A stretch of 64,000 nt of DNA from the NCBI GenBank assembly GCA_948474755.1, contig CAOLHI010002158.1, forward strand, positions 1 through 64,000. Reading direction: 5' to 3'. Under the pieces are notes generated by a model. The model saw nothing but the letters and a program-made list of their open reading frames with translations, made no database searches and was not told the origin of the DNA. Positions 34,008-43,869 of the stretch are shown here, one piece after another. The translations under genes and the position numbers were made by a program. Every line of letters starts with the position of its first letter. Positions within the stretch are counted from its first letter, which is position 1. The stretch is from Ctenosaura bakeri (Eukaryota; Chordata; Lepidosauria; Squamata; Iguanidae).

Positions 34008-34092
34008 GGCCCCAGAAAACTCCATGATAGGTTCATCTTAGTGTTGCCATAAGTCAGAAATGACTTGAAAGCACATAAGAACAACAATGATT
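34008..34092 (+). mobile_element. SINE 3' fragment
   Basis: GGCCCCAGAAAACTCCATGA, TGTTGCCATAAGTCAGAAAT and GACTTGAAAGCACATAAGAA form the 3' half of the ACA-tail SINE in the plus orientation. It lies tail-out against the minus-strand fragment just before it. Confidence 0.7.
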
Positions 34093-34214
34093 TGGTCATT
34101 ATGCATGGCTCTGAACTTAGTTGTATTTCAATAGGCATTATTACAGGAAGCAGATAGCAAGAGTTCTTTCTAACATCCCAGCTGAGGATTTCTCTAACCC
34201 TTTTCTGATAAAGT

Positions 34215-34560
34215 TCACAGCAACGGGCAAAGCTTAGGAATGACTTTTTACCAGTAACTATTTACTTGGACTTCATCGCTTTTTTCCAGCAATGAAAGTA
34301 TCTTTACACTCCATTACACTTGTAAATAAAATGAATTCTGTGAAAACTTTATGTTACAACTAAGGGTTTTGACTAACTTAAATAACTATGAAATGTGGCC
34401 TCATTGAATAGTGGAGGAGGAATATTACACGGTTCCAGTGTCACCTCGTGCTGCTGCCTTGTGCTTATTACAGATTATGGGGAAGTAACATCAATTTAAA
34501 TTATTTTTGTGAAAGGGGAAAGAAGTTTGTGACTTTTTAAATAATGTGTCTATAAGACTG
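34215..34560 (+). repeat. hAT-like dispersed repeat, copy 1
   Basis: Shares with 60330-60770 the blocks ATAACTATGAAATGTGGCCT against CATAACTAAAGTGTGACCT, CTCAYT.AATAG.GGA.GA and TGCTGCCTTGTGCTTATTAC against TGGTGCCTCATGCTCTCTTG. Both contain GTAACTATT-type motifs like those in the ends of many hAT elements. No transposase seen. Confidence 0.45.
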
Positions 34561-34582
34561 AGTAGCTATTGCTGAAGCCATG

Positions 34583-34736
34583 GGCCATTTCCGCAGTAGA
34601 CTGTTATAGTGCTATTATACTACTTTTAACATCCTATGGAATTCTGGGGTTTGCAGTTTAGGGAGGGGCCAGCTGGATTCCATAGGATGCTGGAAGTGGT
34701 ATAATAGCGCTATAACAGTCTACTGCAGAAATGGCC
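34583..34736. mobile_element. GGCC-ended palindromic MITE
   Basis: GGCCATTTCCGCAGTAGACT mirrors AGTCTACTGCAGAAATGGCC, and ATCCTATGGAATTC mirrors GATTCCATAGGAT. One internal segment is deleted. The 3-bp flanks are ATG and ATC. Confidence 0.82.
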
Positions 34737-34761
34737 ATCAAATTATAAATATGAACAATTG

Positions 34762-34977
34762 CTAGAGCCAGCATGGTGTAGTGACGTGAATGTTGGACTA
34801 TAACCTTGGAGACCAGGGTTCCATTCCCTGCTCAGGCATGGAAACCCATTGGGTAACCTTGGGCATGTCACACACTCTCAGCCCCAGAAAACCCCATGGT
34901 AGATTCAGTTTAGGGTTGCAATTAATAAGAAAAAGCTTGAAGGCACACAGCAACAACAGCAACAACAACAACACTAA
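34762..34977 (+). mobile_element. tRNA-derived SINE (ACA-tail squamate type), full length
   Basis: GAGCCAGCATGGTGTAGTGA begins the tRNA-like head; GAGACCAGGGTTCCATTCCC is the B-box region; CTTGGGCATGTCACACACTC and CAGCCCCAGAAAACCCCATG form the body. The tail is CTTGAAGGCACACAGCAACA followed by CAACAACAAC. It lies 26 bases after a MITE. Confidence 0.9.
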
Positions 34978-34979
34978 GT

Positions 34980-36225
34980 AACTTTCTAAACTGGAATTTC
35001 TAAATCGGAAATTGGCAATTCATGCTCTAAACTTCATTGACCAAAATCTCATCAATGACAATGCTTTAAATGGCATGAGCAACTGTCTACCTTGTTCTCT
35101 CTTATGAGGCCTAGAATATCTGTTGTTAAATTACTACATTTTTTTTATTAGAACCTGTAACAAAATCCAGACTGTAGCAGTGATTAATTTTTTTAATAAC
35201 TACATTGCTTCAAATCAGCTATAATAATAGGGCAATCATGCATCACAGTTGTGTTCCAACAGAACTATTAGTTGCTGTATTATGTTAGTGTAATTACAGC
35301 CTAATGCTTTACACTATTAGAGCAGTACTAAATATTTTACTAATCTGAATGCAGTACATAAAAATTAATTTAAATGGCCTCAAGCTTTGAAACAATGCAT
35401 TCAGGGATGCAAATGTACCCAATTTTTTTTTCTGTGTGGAAGAAGGGTTGGTTGGTTTATCAAAACACAACACAAAATCTATATAGAATTTCTTTTTCTT
35501 GCACTTGTGATATTTCTTGTTTTAGCAACTCATTTAATCCATGGTAAAAATGCATCAAATGTCTTTTCCATTCCAGTCTTCTACCTCTCTACTTAAAAAG
35601 AATTTCCACTGTGGGTTTGCTCCCAAGTAACTAGGTATAGGATTGCAATGTGTCTGGAATAAGTAACTTATTTAGAACTATTATAAAAGGGCTTTTGGAT
35701 ATGTGTGGTGATCAAGTGATAAAATTTATTATTAACAGTCATCATTACAGGGCTAATGTTGATCTACCATTACAAGGCTAATGTTGGTCTACCAAAATTA
35801 CACCCACTGAAATGAATGATATTTAAGTTAATTGTGACTAAAATGCCACATTTGTTTTGAAGAACTAACACCAGATTTAGCCTACACTTATATTCTTCCT
35901 CTCTTTTCCATTCTAAGCCCATTTGCTGAGTCTCGGAATCTTCCCACTGCCAAAGTTTACATGAAATAGGAAAATCAACAAAAGACAGGGAGCCACTCTT
36001 TAGGCTTGCATTGCTGAATCATCTTTGAGTGTGTTGGAGCTCAAATCTTGTTTGCCAGTCCAGTTTCCCGGTGAAATCTCCTCCTGAGTGTGGGCACACA
36101 AACACACACACTTTTAAAGAGCTATCCAAGGTGTTGAACTTTTGGAGGATAGCATTGGATAGCTTCTTTAAAGTTAATTCTGAAAAGGTTCACTGCCACT
36201 GCTGACATCACTGTGTACCTATCAC
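34980..36225. other. Unassigned AT-rich, possibly conserved noncoding sequence
   Basis: No gene or clear transposon. The part at about 35080-35400 is low in recognised repeats and rich in TAAT/ATTA motifs. A 25-base tandem duplication is at 35744-35793. Any enhancer role is inference. Confidence 0.25.
35744..35793. repeat. Two-copy 25-base tandem duplication
   Basis: Units 35744-35768 and 35769-35793 differ at two positions (ATTACAGGGC.. versus ATTACAAGGC.., and TTGATC versus TTGGTC). Confidence 0.9.
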
Positions 36226-36227
36226 TT

Positions 36228-36442
36228 TTTGTTGTTGTGTACCTTCAAGTTATTTCCATTCTTAAGGCAAACCTATCACAGGGTTTTCTTGGAAAGAGTT
36301 GTCTTCCTCTGAGGCTGAACAAATGTGACTTGCTCCAGGTCACCCAGTGGCTTTCCATGTTCAAGCAGGGATTTGAACCCTGGTCTCTAGAGTTGTGGTC
36401 TAATGCTCGAAACACTACTCCATGCTGGCTTCTAGTTGGTAA
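36228..36442 (-). mobile_element. tRNA-derived SINE (ACA-tail squamate type), full length
   Basis: On the minus strand it runs from AGAAGCCAGCATGGAGTAGT through the B-box region GACCAGGGTTCAAATCCC and CACTGGGTGACCTGGAGCAA to TTGAAGGTACACAACAACAA. The frames on both strands here are translations of the SINE. Confidence 0.9.
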
Positions 36443-36630
36443 CATATGTTCTTGGAAGCCAGGGAATCTTCCTCATTCGTGCCCCAATAGCCCAACTAAT
36501 CGGACTGCAGAAAAAAGTCAGTGTTATGTAGGGCATGCAAGCTTAGGTTGTGTATTCCTACTTTAATCTAAAGTTTAACAGTGATTACTAAATGTTAGAG
36601 AGGAGAAACAAAATAGTTGAAACCCTGGAT

Positions 36631-36662
36631 CAAGGAGACATAGTGTCAAGGAAACATAGTGT
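36631..36662. repeat. Two-copy 16-base tandem duplication
   Basis: CAAGGAGACATAGTGT is followed at once by CAAGGAAACATAGTGT. Confidence 0.9.
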
Positions 36663-36744
36663 CATGGTGTCCACCACACAAAACTAAACCATTTCTCCTT
36701 TACCAACCATCCCCAAAACCCACCTTTTCTGGCTCTAGCTGGCC

Positions 36745-37085
36745 TGTCGAGAATGAGTGGTATTGGAGTGTCCAGATGTGATCCCAGACAGAAACCCTTG
36801 GGCTATCCCAGGGATTCTCCGGAGGTCTCAGAGGGTAACATCATAATCACATCTTCAGCTATAGGAACATAGCTGGACACTTCAGCACTACCTTCTTGTT
36901 GTCTTCTGGCTAGTAAGTGACTGTGATGGAGGCAACTGTAGCAGAGTAAAGGTGAGTGTTTTGGAGAAAGAGGTAAGTCTGATCATTGTGCAAACTCGGT
37001 AAAGAATTCCAAGCTCCTCAAGAATCAAAAGTATGTCAAATATAACTCATTAACAGGATACAAACCAATGTTTACCTTATTGACT
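36745..37085 (+). repeat. Dispersed repeat family H, copy 5
   Basis: Aligns with copies 2 and 3 through GGAGGTCTCAGAGG, ACATCATAATCACATC, the hairpin CAGCTAT/ATAGCTG (about 36857-36874) and AACTCATTAACAGGATACAA. Two base pairs in the hairpin differ from copy 3 but stay paired (T-A to C-G, G-C to A-T). Confidence 0.45.
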
Positions 37086-37089
37086 ATGG

Positions 37090-38370
37090 GTTACTCAAAA
37101 TGGGATTATGGGTACAATCCTACTATCCCCTGGTGATCATCTCAGGGGTTATAGGACACTGTAAATCTTCTGGTCCACAGGCACAAAGAGAGATCCACCC
37201 ATGGAAATCCAGCCTCTCATGATACAGACCCCATTGGAAGTAAGAAGAGAAATGGTGGCATTTAGGATGGGGGAGTCAAGGTAGATCTGAGGAAGCTTAT
37301 CATATGCTGGATCCAAAGCTGGAAGAGAGGGAAATCCACATCAGTCATGGAGTCTGTATTATTTTTCTTCTCATTAGAAGAAAATGTTTTTCCTTCCAAC
37401 AAGAAGGAAAAACATCAGAAGGAAAAGTCCATGCCAACCATGAGAAGGTAAAATAGGAGGGGGACCATCTACGTACATACTTTCCTGACCGGTGGGTGCT
37501 TGAAAGAGCTTAGGAAGGGCAAATTGTTCTACTATGGATTTCTTCTTCCCTGGCCTTATAGGACAACGCTGATAATATCAAGATTTATAAGTTATCCTTC
37601 ATGCTATTTACCCTAAAGCAGTTTACAACACAATTTAAAACAGAACAATAATAAAATACATAATAAAGTAATTAAAAGTAATAAACAAATAACATGATTA
37701 GCATAATACACAGCTAAATTAGCTAATTTAATATTACAAGCCTCTAGATCAGGCTGGAATTACCCAGGATGCAATAGTGGTGATATCGTTTATTTCCCTC
37801 TTCAAGCTACTGCCATTTGTGAGCATTTCCTGTGAAATTCCAGCCTCATTGTTTGCAGCTGCTGAATCTAAAAGGCCCACAGAGCATTGAGGCAGATAGC
37901 CACCATGACGGACTGCCGCAAGCTGAAATTAAACTATAGCTCAGTGAAAATCCCCCTTGGCAATGAGTGTAAATTATATTTATTCACAGTAACCAAAATT
38001 AAAATGCTCCCTTGCAATAAATAATTCAATTAGAATTAGAGTTGCAAGCTACAAAACAACATGGATGGCAGCATTCCAAAGAACTGCAAAAAAGGAGCTG
38101 GGATCATTAGCAAAATCTTGGAAAATAGTAGGGGGAGGTAAGTAGTTCAGTGGGTCCTCTCCCCCAAATGCTTACATGTATTACTAAAGCAATTCCACTT
38201 CATATTTCTTACACTGATTCCAATATCATGTAATATGTAATCAAATGTGAGATACATTCTTCAGGATCAGAGATAGCATGTTTCTTAATATCAGCTGATG
38301 AAAGCAACTATGTGAGAGAAATGCTGCCTTTGTGTTCTTCTTGTGGACAATTGTGCTGCAATGTATAGAC
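37090..38370. other. Unassigned sequence; candidate conserved noncoding block at 37740-38050
   Basis: 37590-37690 has LINE-3'-end-like text (AGCAGTTTACAACACAATTT then AAAACAGAACAATAATAAAA). 37740-38050 carries no microsatellite or recognised repeat and has balanced composition with motifs such as GAAATTAAACTATAGCTCAG and AATAATTCAATTAGAATTAG. This makes it the best enhancer-like candidate in the window, but conservation is not visible here. Confidence 0.3.
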
Positions 38371-38379
38371 TAGAGCTAG

Positions 38380-38720
38380 GCAACTATTAGGGTTGAGGGC
38401 ACTTCATTGGCTTCCCAGGCACCCTCCAAAAAAAGATTCCAGAATTTATTTGCACCCCAGTGCCATGGGAACAATGTTGTCAATTTTTTTGCCCAGAAAG
38501 GCCAATCTGGGGCCAGGAGAGGCCTTTTTTCCAACTTCCAGGTCACTTCTGGTTGGAAAAAGGCCTCTTGGTCCTAAAATGGTCCACATAGGGGCATAAA
38601 TGTGGAAAAATTGTCCCCTTTCACCCTTCAGGGGCATTTGGAGGCCAAAAAAATTCAAAAAGCTATTCGTAGAAATAGCTCTGGAAGGTGCATGCACCCA
38701 GCCAAGTGCTCTTCCCTACC
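38380..38720. repeat. Foldback repeat fragment
   Basis: GGCCTTTTTTCCAAC at 38521 is nearly the inverted complement of GTTGGAAAAAGGCC ending at 38564, with a spacer containing CAGGTCACTTCTG. Outside these, CCCAGTGCC, GGGGCCAGG, GGCATTTGG and similar G/C-rich text suggests a decayed DNA transposon. No protein coding supported. Confidence 0.45.
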
Positions 38721-39516
38721 CACAGGTGTACCAGCAGGGCTTCTTCTCTTGTGTTCCTATGTACTGACCTCAGGTTTACAGCTGCATTGCAAGATGAAGC
38801 AAATGGCATTCCCATCTGCAGCTTTCATTGGATACCTCATATGCAAATATGCACACAGATAATAGGATGCTGTTTTTAGACAAAGTGAGACATTGCTCTG
38901 TCTAGTTTAATATTGTCCACAGTGACTAGTAGCAGTTCTACACAGTTTGAGATAAGTATCTTTCCAAGCCATGCTTGGAGATGCCAGAGACTGGACATCA
39001 GTTCAACCTGAATGTAAAACATTTGTCTGCCACTAAGCTACAGTCCCAGATCAACCAAGGTTACCACAAGACTGATTCCATGGACATATCCCATCTCTGA
39101 GCAGTTCTCCATAAAAGGTATGTTCAGTAAGAAAAATCTTACTTACAAGTCAGGCCTGGTTACTACTTTGATGCAAGGACATCCCCAGGTACTGTAGGCT
39201 ATATTTCAGAGAAATGAAATGGCCAATCACCTCAGAATATTCTTTGTTTAAGAATACCCCATGAAAATCATGAAGCTGCCATAATTCTGGTGACCTGAAG
39301 TCACATACTCACACAGAAGATAGGAATGGCAAACATGATCCTCCAGATCTTTTTGGACGGCAACTCACATCAGTCCTAGCCAGCATAGCCAAAGAGTGCT
39401 ATAGTCATCTTAAGAGCCACACATTCATCATTCCTGTGTTGCAGTCTCCTAGATTTATTACCTTTATATTACTAAATTTTGACCCTGGTATCATTACCCT
39501 TGTAATCAAAATTTGG
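38721..39516. other. Unassigned sequence
   Basis: No gene seen. 39325-39425 has text like CCTCCAGATCTTTTTGGACG that resembles a common foldback repeat, but without clear ends. Confidence 0.35.
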
Positions 39517-39736
39517 GGCCTTCTGCACTATACAGTTATTGCACTATAATTCTACTTTAACAACCATGGCTGCCACTTATAGAATCCTGGGGTTTGTAGT
39601 CTTGGGAGGTATTGGAGCTCCCTGGCTGAGAATTCTAAATATCCCTCCCTAAACTGCAAATCCAAAGATTCCATAGAACAGAGTAGTGGTAGTTGAAGTG
39701 GAATCATAGTACAATAGTTCTATAGTGCAGAAGGCC
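39517..39736. mobile_element. Foldback MITE of the AACTGCCATGG type
   Basis: Ends GGCCTTCTGCACTATACAGT and ATAGTGCAGAAGGCC are inverted. Internal CTATAATTCTACTTTAACAA and TTGAAGTGGAATCATAG, and GAATCCTGGGGTTTGTAG against ACTGCAAATCCAAAGATTCC, are also inverted. Terminal GGCC links it to the GGCC-ended group. Confidence 0.75.
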
Positions 39737-39739
39737 ATA

Positions 39740-41500
39740 AGTCAGACACATGGTGACATGTGTGTAATCTAGTAAGGAGTTTAACAAGTAACCTCTAGTT
39801 TCTATAATGCATGCTGCCTAAACCACCATACCATATTAGCTTAGAATCAAGGGTGGGGCTTACTCAATAGATGAAAGACAACATTTTCATGAAACTTATG
39901 ATTCTTCACTTGAAATAAGCACCAGAAATTAATTACTCTGAGCATATTTCCAACTTCATTTCCATAATGCAATGCACTAAAAGTACTTAGTACAATATTT
40001 AAAATTAAAATTTGATCACTATTTAAAGCTGTTCATTTGCAAATTAAATAAAATGATGTTTTTTAAAAAGAGAGAGAGCTTATTTTGCACTGGTTTTCAT
40101 ATACTTACTAAATTTGAGTGTTATCTAGAAAGAAACATGAAACTATAAATTCAAGAAAAGGCAAGGATGTGTAAAGTTAAAGCTATAGTTAGACAATAAG
40201 ATCTCTTAGAAAAGTAAGCTTCCAAATAAATGAAAGGAATTTGGTCAATATATTGGTACAAAAGATGTCTCAACCATGGGTACTATTTCTGAATCAGCTA
40301 AGCCAAGCACCAGTATTTTTATTACTGTCATTCAGATATTGAAGAAGCTTAAAATATTTTTCTCAATGTTCTACCAGCTTGGATTTGAAAATGATGCATT
40401 TTGACAGCAATTCTTGCAGCACCTCTTTCAAACATTGTTTTGATGCTCCCTAGACAGACCAGGCCTCAGTCAAAGTAATGATAGAATATGGAGATGTAAG
40501 ACAGTCTCTCAGTTCCTCAGCTTCCACTCTCTGGGAACTTATGACCTTTGTAAATCTGGTAGAAATGTTATATAAGCAGACTGATACAATTCCTTGTTAT
40601 ATCGATGTCAGGAACTGGGGAAAATTCTGGCTGTTTTGCTTCTCTATGCAGTCAGAAAAAAATTGAACCAGCACCATCCAAATTCAACAGGTAAACATGA
40701 TTCCCAGCAAGGAAAGGACACATTTTAGTTGCATACCATATATCTGTTAAAGATAAGGAGCCTCTCAGAAAAAAAAGAGGCAACAGTGCTACTCACAAGA
40801 TATAGAATATCTGCACATTGTCTTGTCCTTGACAGTAAAGGGTGTCTCAATGTGACAAAATATCTTATTGAAGCAGCAATTCAAAGTTTGGTTCATAAGT
40901 GAAAGAATTTCTTATTTCCCATCAGCATTATCAAGCAGTTACAAAACAAAACATTGGCTGTTGAGCACAACTTTTTGTGTGAAATAAATAAATTTGCAAA
41001 AGCTTTATTTAAAAAAAGGCCATAAAATGTGGAAAATTATCAACTAATGCAAATAGGTTCTGATAATCCCACTTCCTGAGGACAATGCTTTTGAAAATGT
41101 TCATTCTCCCATGCAAGAGTGAAATAAATGGTGATTTACATCTTTATGTGTTCAGCAAACAATGATTCTGACCTACACTTTTAAGATTTAAATATTCAAG
41201 ATCCCGGCCATGGAAGAGCAAGCACACAAGGTTTTTATTTCTCCCATATTTGAATTTTTAAAATTCTCAGCCTCTTTCCACCTGAAATGTCAAGTTTTGC
41301 CAGCGTTCATAAATTCTCACCAAAATTGAACTGAACTGCAATTCTCCTTCATCCCTATTCTTATCATGTTATCTTCCAAAGGTTACATTAGTTCATAAAA
41401 GCTTACACCACACAGGTTCAGGTGACACAAGCAGAACAGATGGCGTGTGGTTTTTAACATATCTGAAAAGAAGCAGAAGCAGTTGATAAGACATACAAGA
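39740..41500. other. Unassigned AT-rich sequence
   Basis: No gene or bounded repeat recognised. Short frames only. Confidence 0.35.
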
Positions 41501-41504
41501 ACTT

Positions 41505-42790
41505 CACTGAAAGTAATGCCCACCAGGTCATAACTCCTTTATTAACAACATGAGATATATGCAGCAACCTACATGTGTAAAGTAATTATTTGTCTACAAC
41601 ATGGTACTATTCAAAATAGTCTCCACCAGAGGGAAGCATTTGCACCACCTTTGAACCCACTCATTGAATCCACTTTGGAAAAACTCTTTCAAGCACTTCC
41701 CCATCCAGTGTTTGATAGTGCCATCTACTTTATCTGTATCATCAAAGCGAAATTCTCAAAGGCTTTCCTTCATCCAACTGAACAAGGGAAACTCTGAGGG
41801 CACCAGATCAGAACTGTGAGATGGATATGACACCACTGACCATCTCATTTGTGCAAGAACCCGTGATGTCACCAAAGAAGTGTGGGGTTGCCCATTACTG
41901 TGGTGTAGCTTGATTGCATTCAGCTGTTTCGGTGGTCTTTACATACGAGTGGCTTCTTGAAGTTTCCAGAATGATACAATGTAGTGGCCACTGTTCATTG
42001 TTGTCTCACGCTCGAAGAAAATCAAACAAAATCACCCCCTTGTCAACCCAGAAGACATTCACTGTAATCTTCTGGTGTTGAGCACTGGCTTTTGAATTTC
42101 TTTGGTCTAGGGAAGGTGGAATGCCACCACTCCATGGACTGATTCTTGGTCTCTGAGTCATACAAATATGCCCAGGTTTCATTAGTGGTACAAACATTCC
42201 TGAAAAAGGAGTTGTCGTGGGCTTCCAATGCTGCCAACAGTTCCAAATACACATAGAGTCTCTTCCTTTCAAATCAGTTTTTAATTGATGAGGAACCCAC
42301 TTGCCACACACTTTCCTGTATCCAAAGTTGTAGATAATCTGCTGGAAAGTACTGTGACCACAACCAAATTTCCCCAACATCTCTCTGGCAGTCATACACT
42401 GGTCTGCACAAATCATGTCATCCACCCTGTTTCAGTTTACATTGGTGATTACTGTTAATGGACTCCAACTATGTGGTTTGTCTTCAACACTGGTTTTGCC
42501 TTTAAACTTTTTCACCCATCTTCACATGTTACTCTCGTCAATCGTCACCTGATCATACATATTTCTGAGCCTCCTGTGGATGTTGGCAGCAGTCCATCCT
42601 TCTTTGGTCAAGAACTCAGTGACTCCTCTTTGTTTCTGCTTCATATCCATGGTTATGCAACAGCTAGAAATTCAGAAATTATGTCACTCATTCAGTAAGA
42701 ATTACTGTATCTGGTGGTGAAATAGCATCACATCTGAGTTAATAGTCTCAGAGAAAATGGCACTCAGTCATTATTACAGCTTCATACTTT
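41505..42790 (-). mobile_element. mariner-family DNA transposon (decayed)
   Basis: The left end, read on the minus strand, is GGTGGGCATTACTTTCAGTG, a typical mariner terminus. The body encodes a degenerate mariner transposase from about 42650 down to about 41600, and upstream text on the minus strand (CTGAGACTATTAACTCAGAT) fits the 5' leader. I could not find a matching terminal repeat on the right, so that limit is approximate. The element is a dead copy. Confidence 0.85.
41600..42650 (-). pseudogene. mariner transposase pseudogene
   Basis: Reading starts at an ATG at 42650 with a helix-turn-helix-type N terminus (MDMKQKQRGVTEFLTKEG). In-frame stops follow. WVPHQL is near 42290. Two frameshifts are seen: the frame leaves at about 42255 and returns near 42070. 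The catalytic motif TTDETW is TTNETW (N near 42182). The HDN motif reads HSNGQPH (near 41900). The last acidic position in PSD.HLF reads PSEFPLF (near 41795). All three catalytic aspartates are thus altered, on top of stops and frameshifts. It cannot make an active enzyme. Confidence 0.88.
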
Positions 42791-43640
42791 GAAGCCAGTT
42801 CAAGGTAGATAGTTGCTGAAAAGACTGGCCTGATCTGCACTAGCTGCAAGGTAGTTTTGAGACAGAGAATTGTGAACAGTTCATTTCAACAAGCAGAAGA
42901 ACTTTCTAGCAGATTGTGTCTACTGATATCAATCAATCCCTCCTACTCAGAACCTGCACATCCATCCATTTTCATGAGCGAAGAGCATCCATCATTTGAG
43001 CCATCTCTGCAAATTTTATTTTTGAAAAAAAAAATGGGAAGAGAGCTGTTGTTTCAAAATAGAAACACCTTATGTAAAGGCAAGCATTATCCAAAAATAA
43101 TATTAAAGTGCAGTAAACAGTGAACTATGTGACGTTTGGATCCAACTGGCCACCAGATTTCAAAGGTGCAACAAAATGTTTGCCATTTCATTACTATTGT
43201 CCCCCTTCCACATATACAGACTTTGTGAGATAATATCTATTTTTAATAAAGAGAAAGTGTAGCTGCTATCTCAAAAGCCTTATTGTTAATTATATATATT
43301 AATAAATAGAAGGGTGGCAGATCTCAAGTCCCTATCTCTGCAAAGTGATGGATGCTAGGTTGTGCTAGGGAGCTTGCTTTCGGCCTCACGTCAAATGTTT
43401 TTATCAGTCAGAGAGGCTAGGTTTTCATTTATTAAAACGTCTAAACAAGTTATTTGAGGAGGAAGAGAAAGGAGATGAAGAGAAAGGAATGAGGAACAAA
43501 GCAAGGAGAAACAAAAACACACCCTTCTTACTCATCCTTTCATAACCACATTTCTCTCCTGTCTGGCCTTGTCTTTCTCTTCCTTTCTCCTTCTACATAA
43601 GGCTAACCCTACCATTAGTGGGAATCTGATCCAAGCACCT
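42791..43640. other. Unassigned sequence
   Basis: No gene or bounded repeat seen; only short A/T-rich tracts. Confidence 0.35.
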
Positions 43641-43642
43641 GA

Positions 43643-43865
43643 GGCCAATTTACACTACACAATAATAACACTATATTCCATTTTGACTGCCATGGCAACA
43701 TCCTATGGAATCCTGAAATTTGCAGTTTAGGGGAGGGGCATTAGAATTCTCAGCCTGAACACTTAGTAACTCACCAGACTACAGACCCCAGAATTCTGTA
43801 TGACTGAGCCATGGCAGCTAAAGTAGAATAAGACTACTATAACTGTGTAGTGCAAAAGAACTCCT
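43643..43865. mobile_element. Foldback MITE of the AACTGCCATGG type
   Basis: GGCCAATTTACACTACACAA at the left and ACTGTGTAGTGCAAAAG at the right are roughly inverted. TTTTGACTGCCATGGCAACA mirrors GAGCCATGGCAGCTAAAGT, and ATCCTATGGAATCCTG has its partner near CCCAGAATTCTG. The right terminus has decayed. Confidence 0.7.
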
Positions 43866-43869
43866 GATT

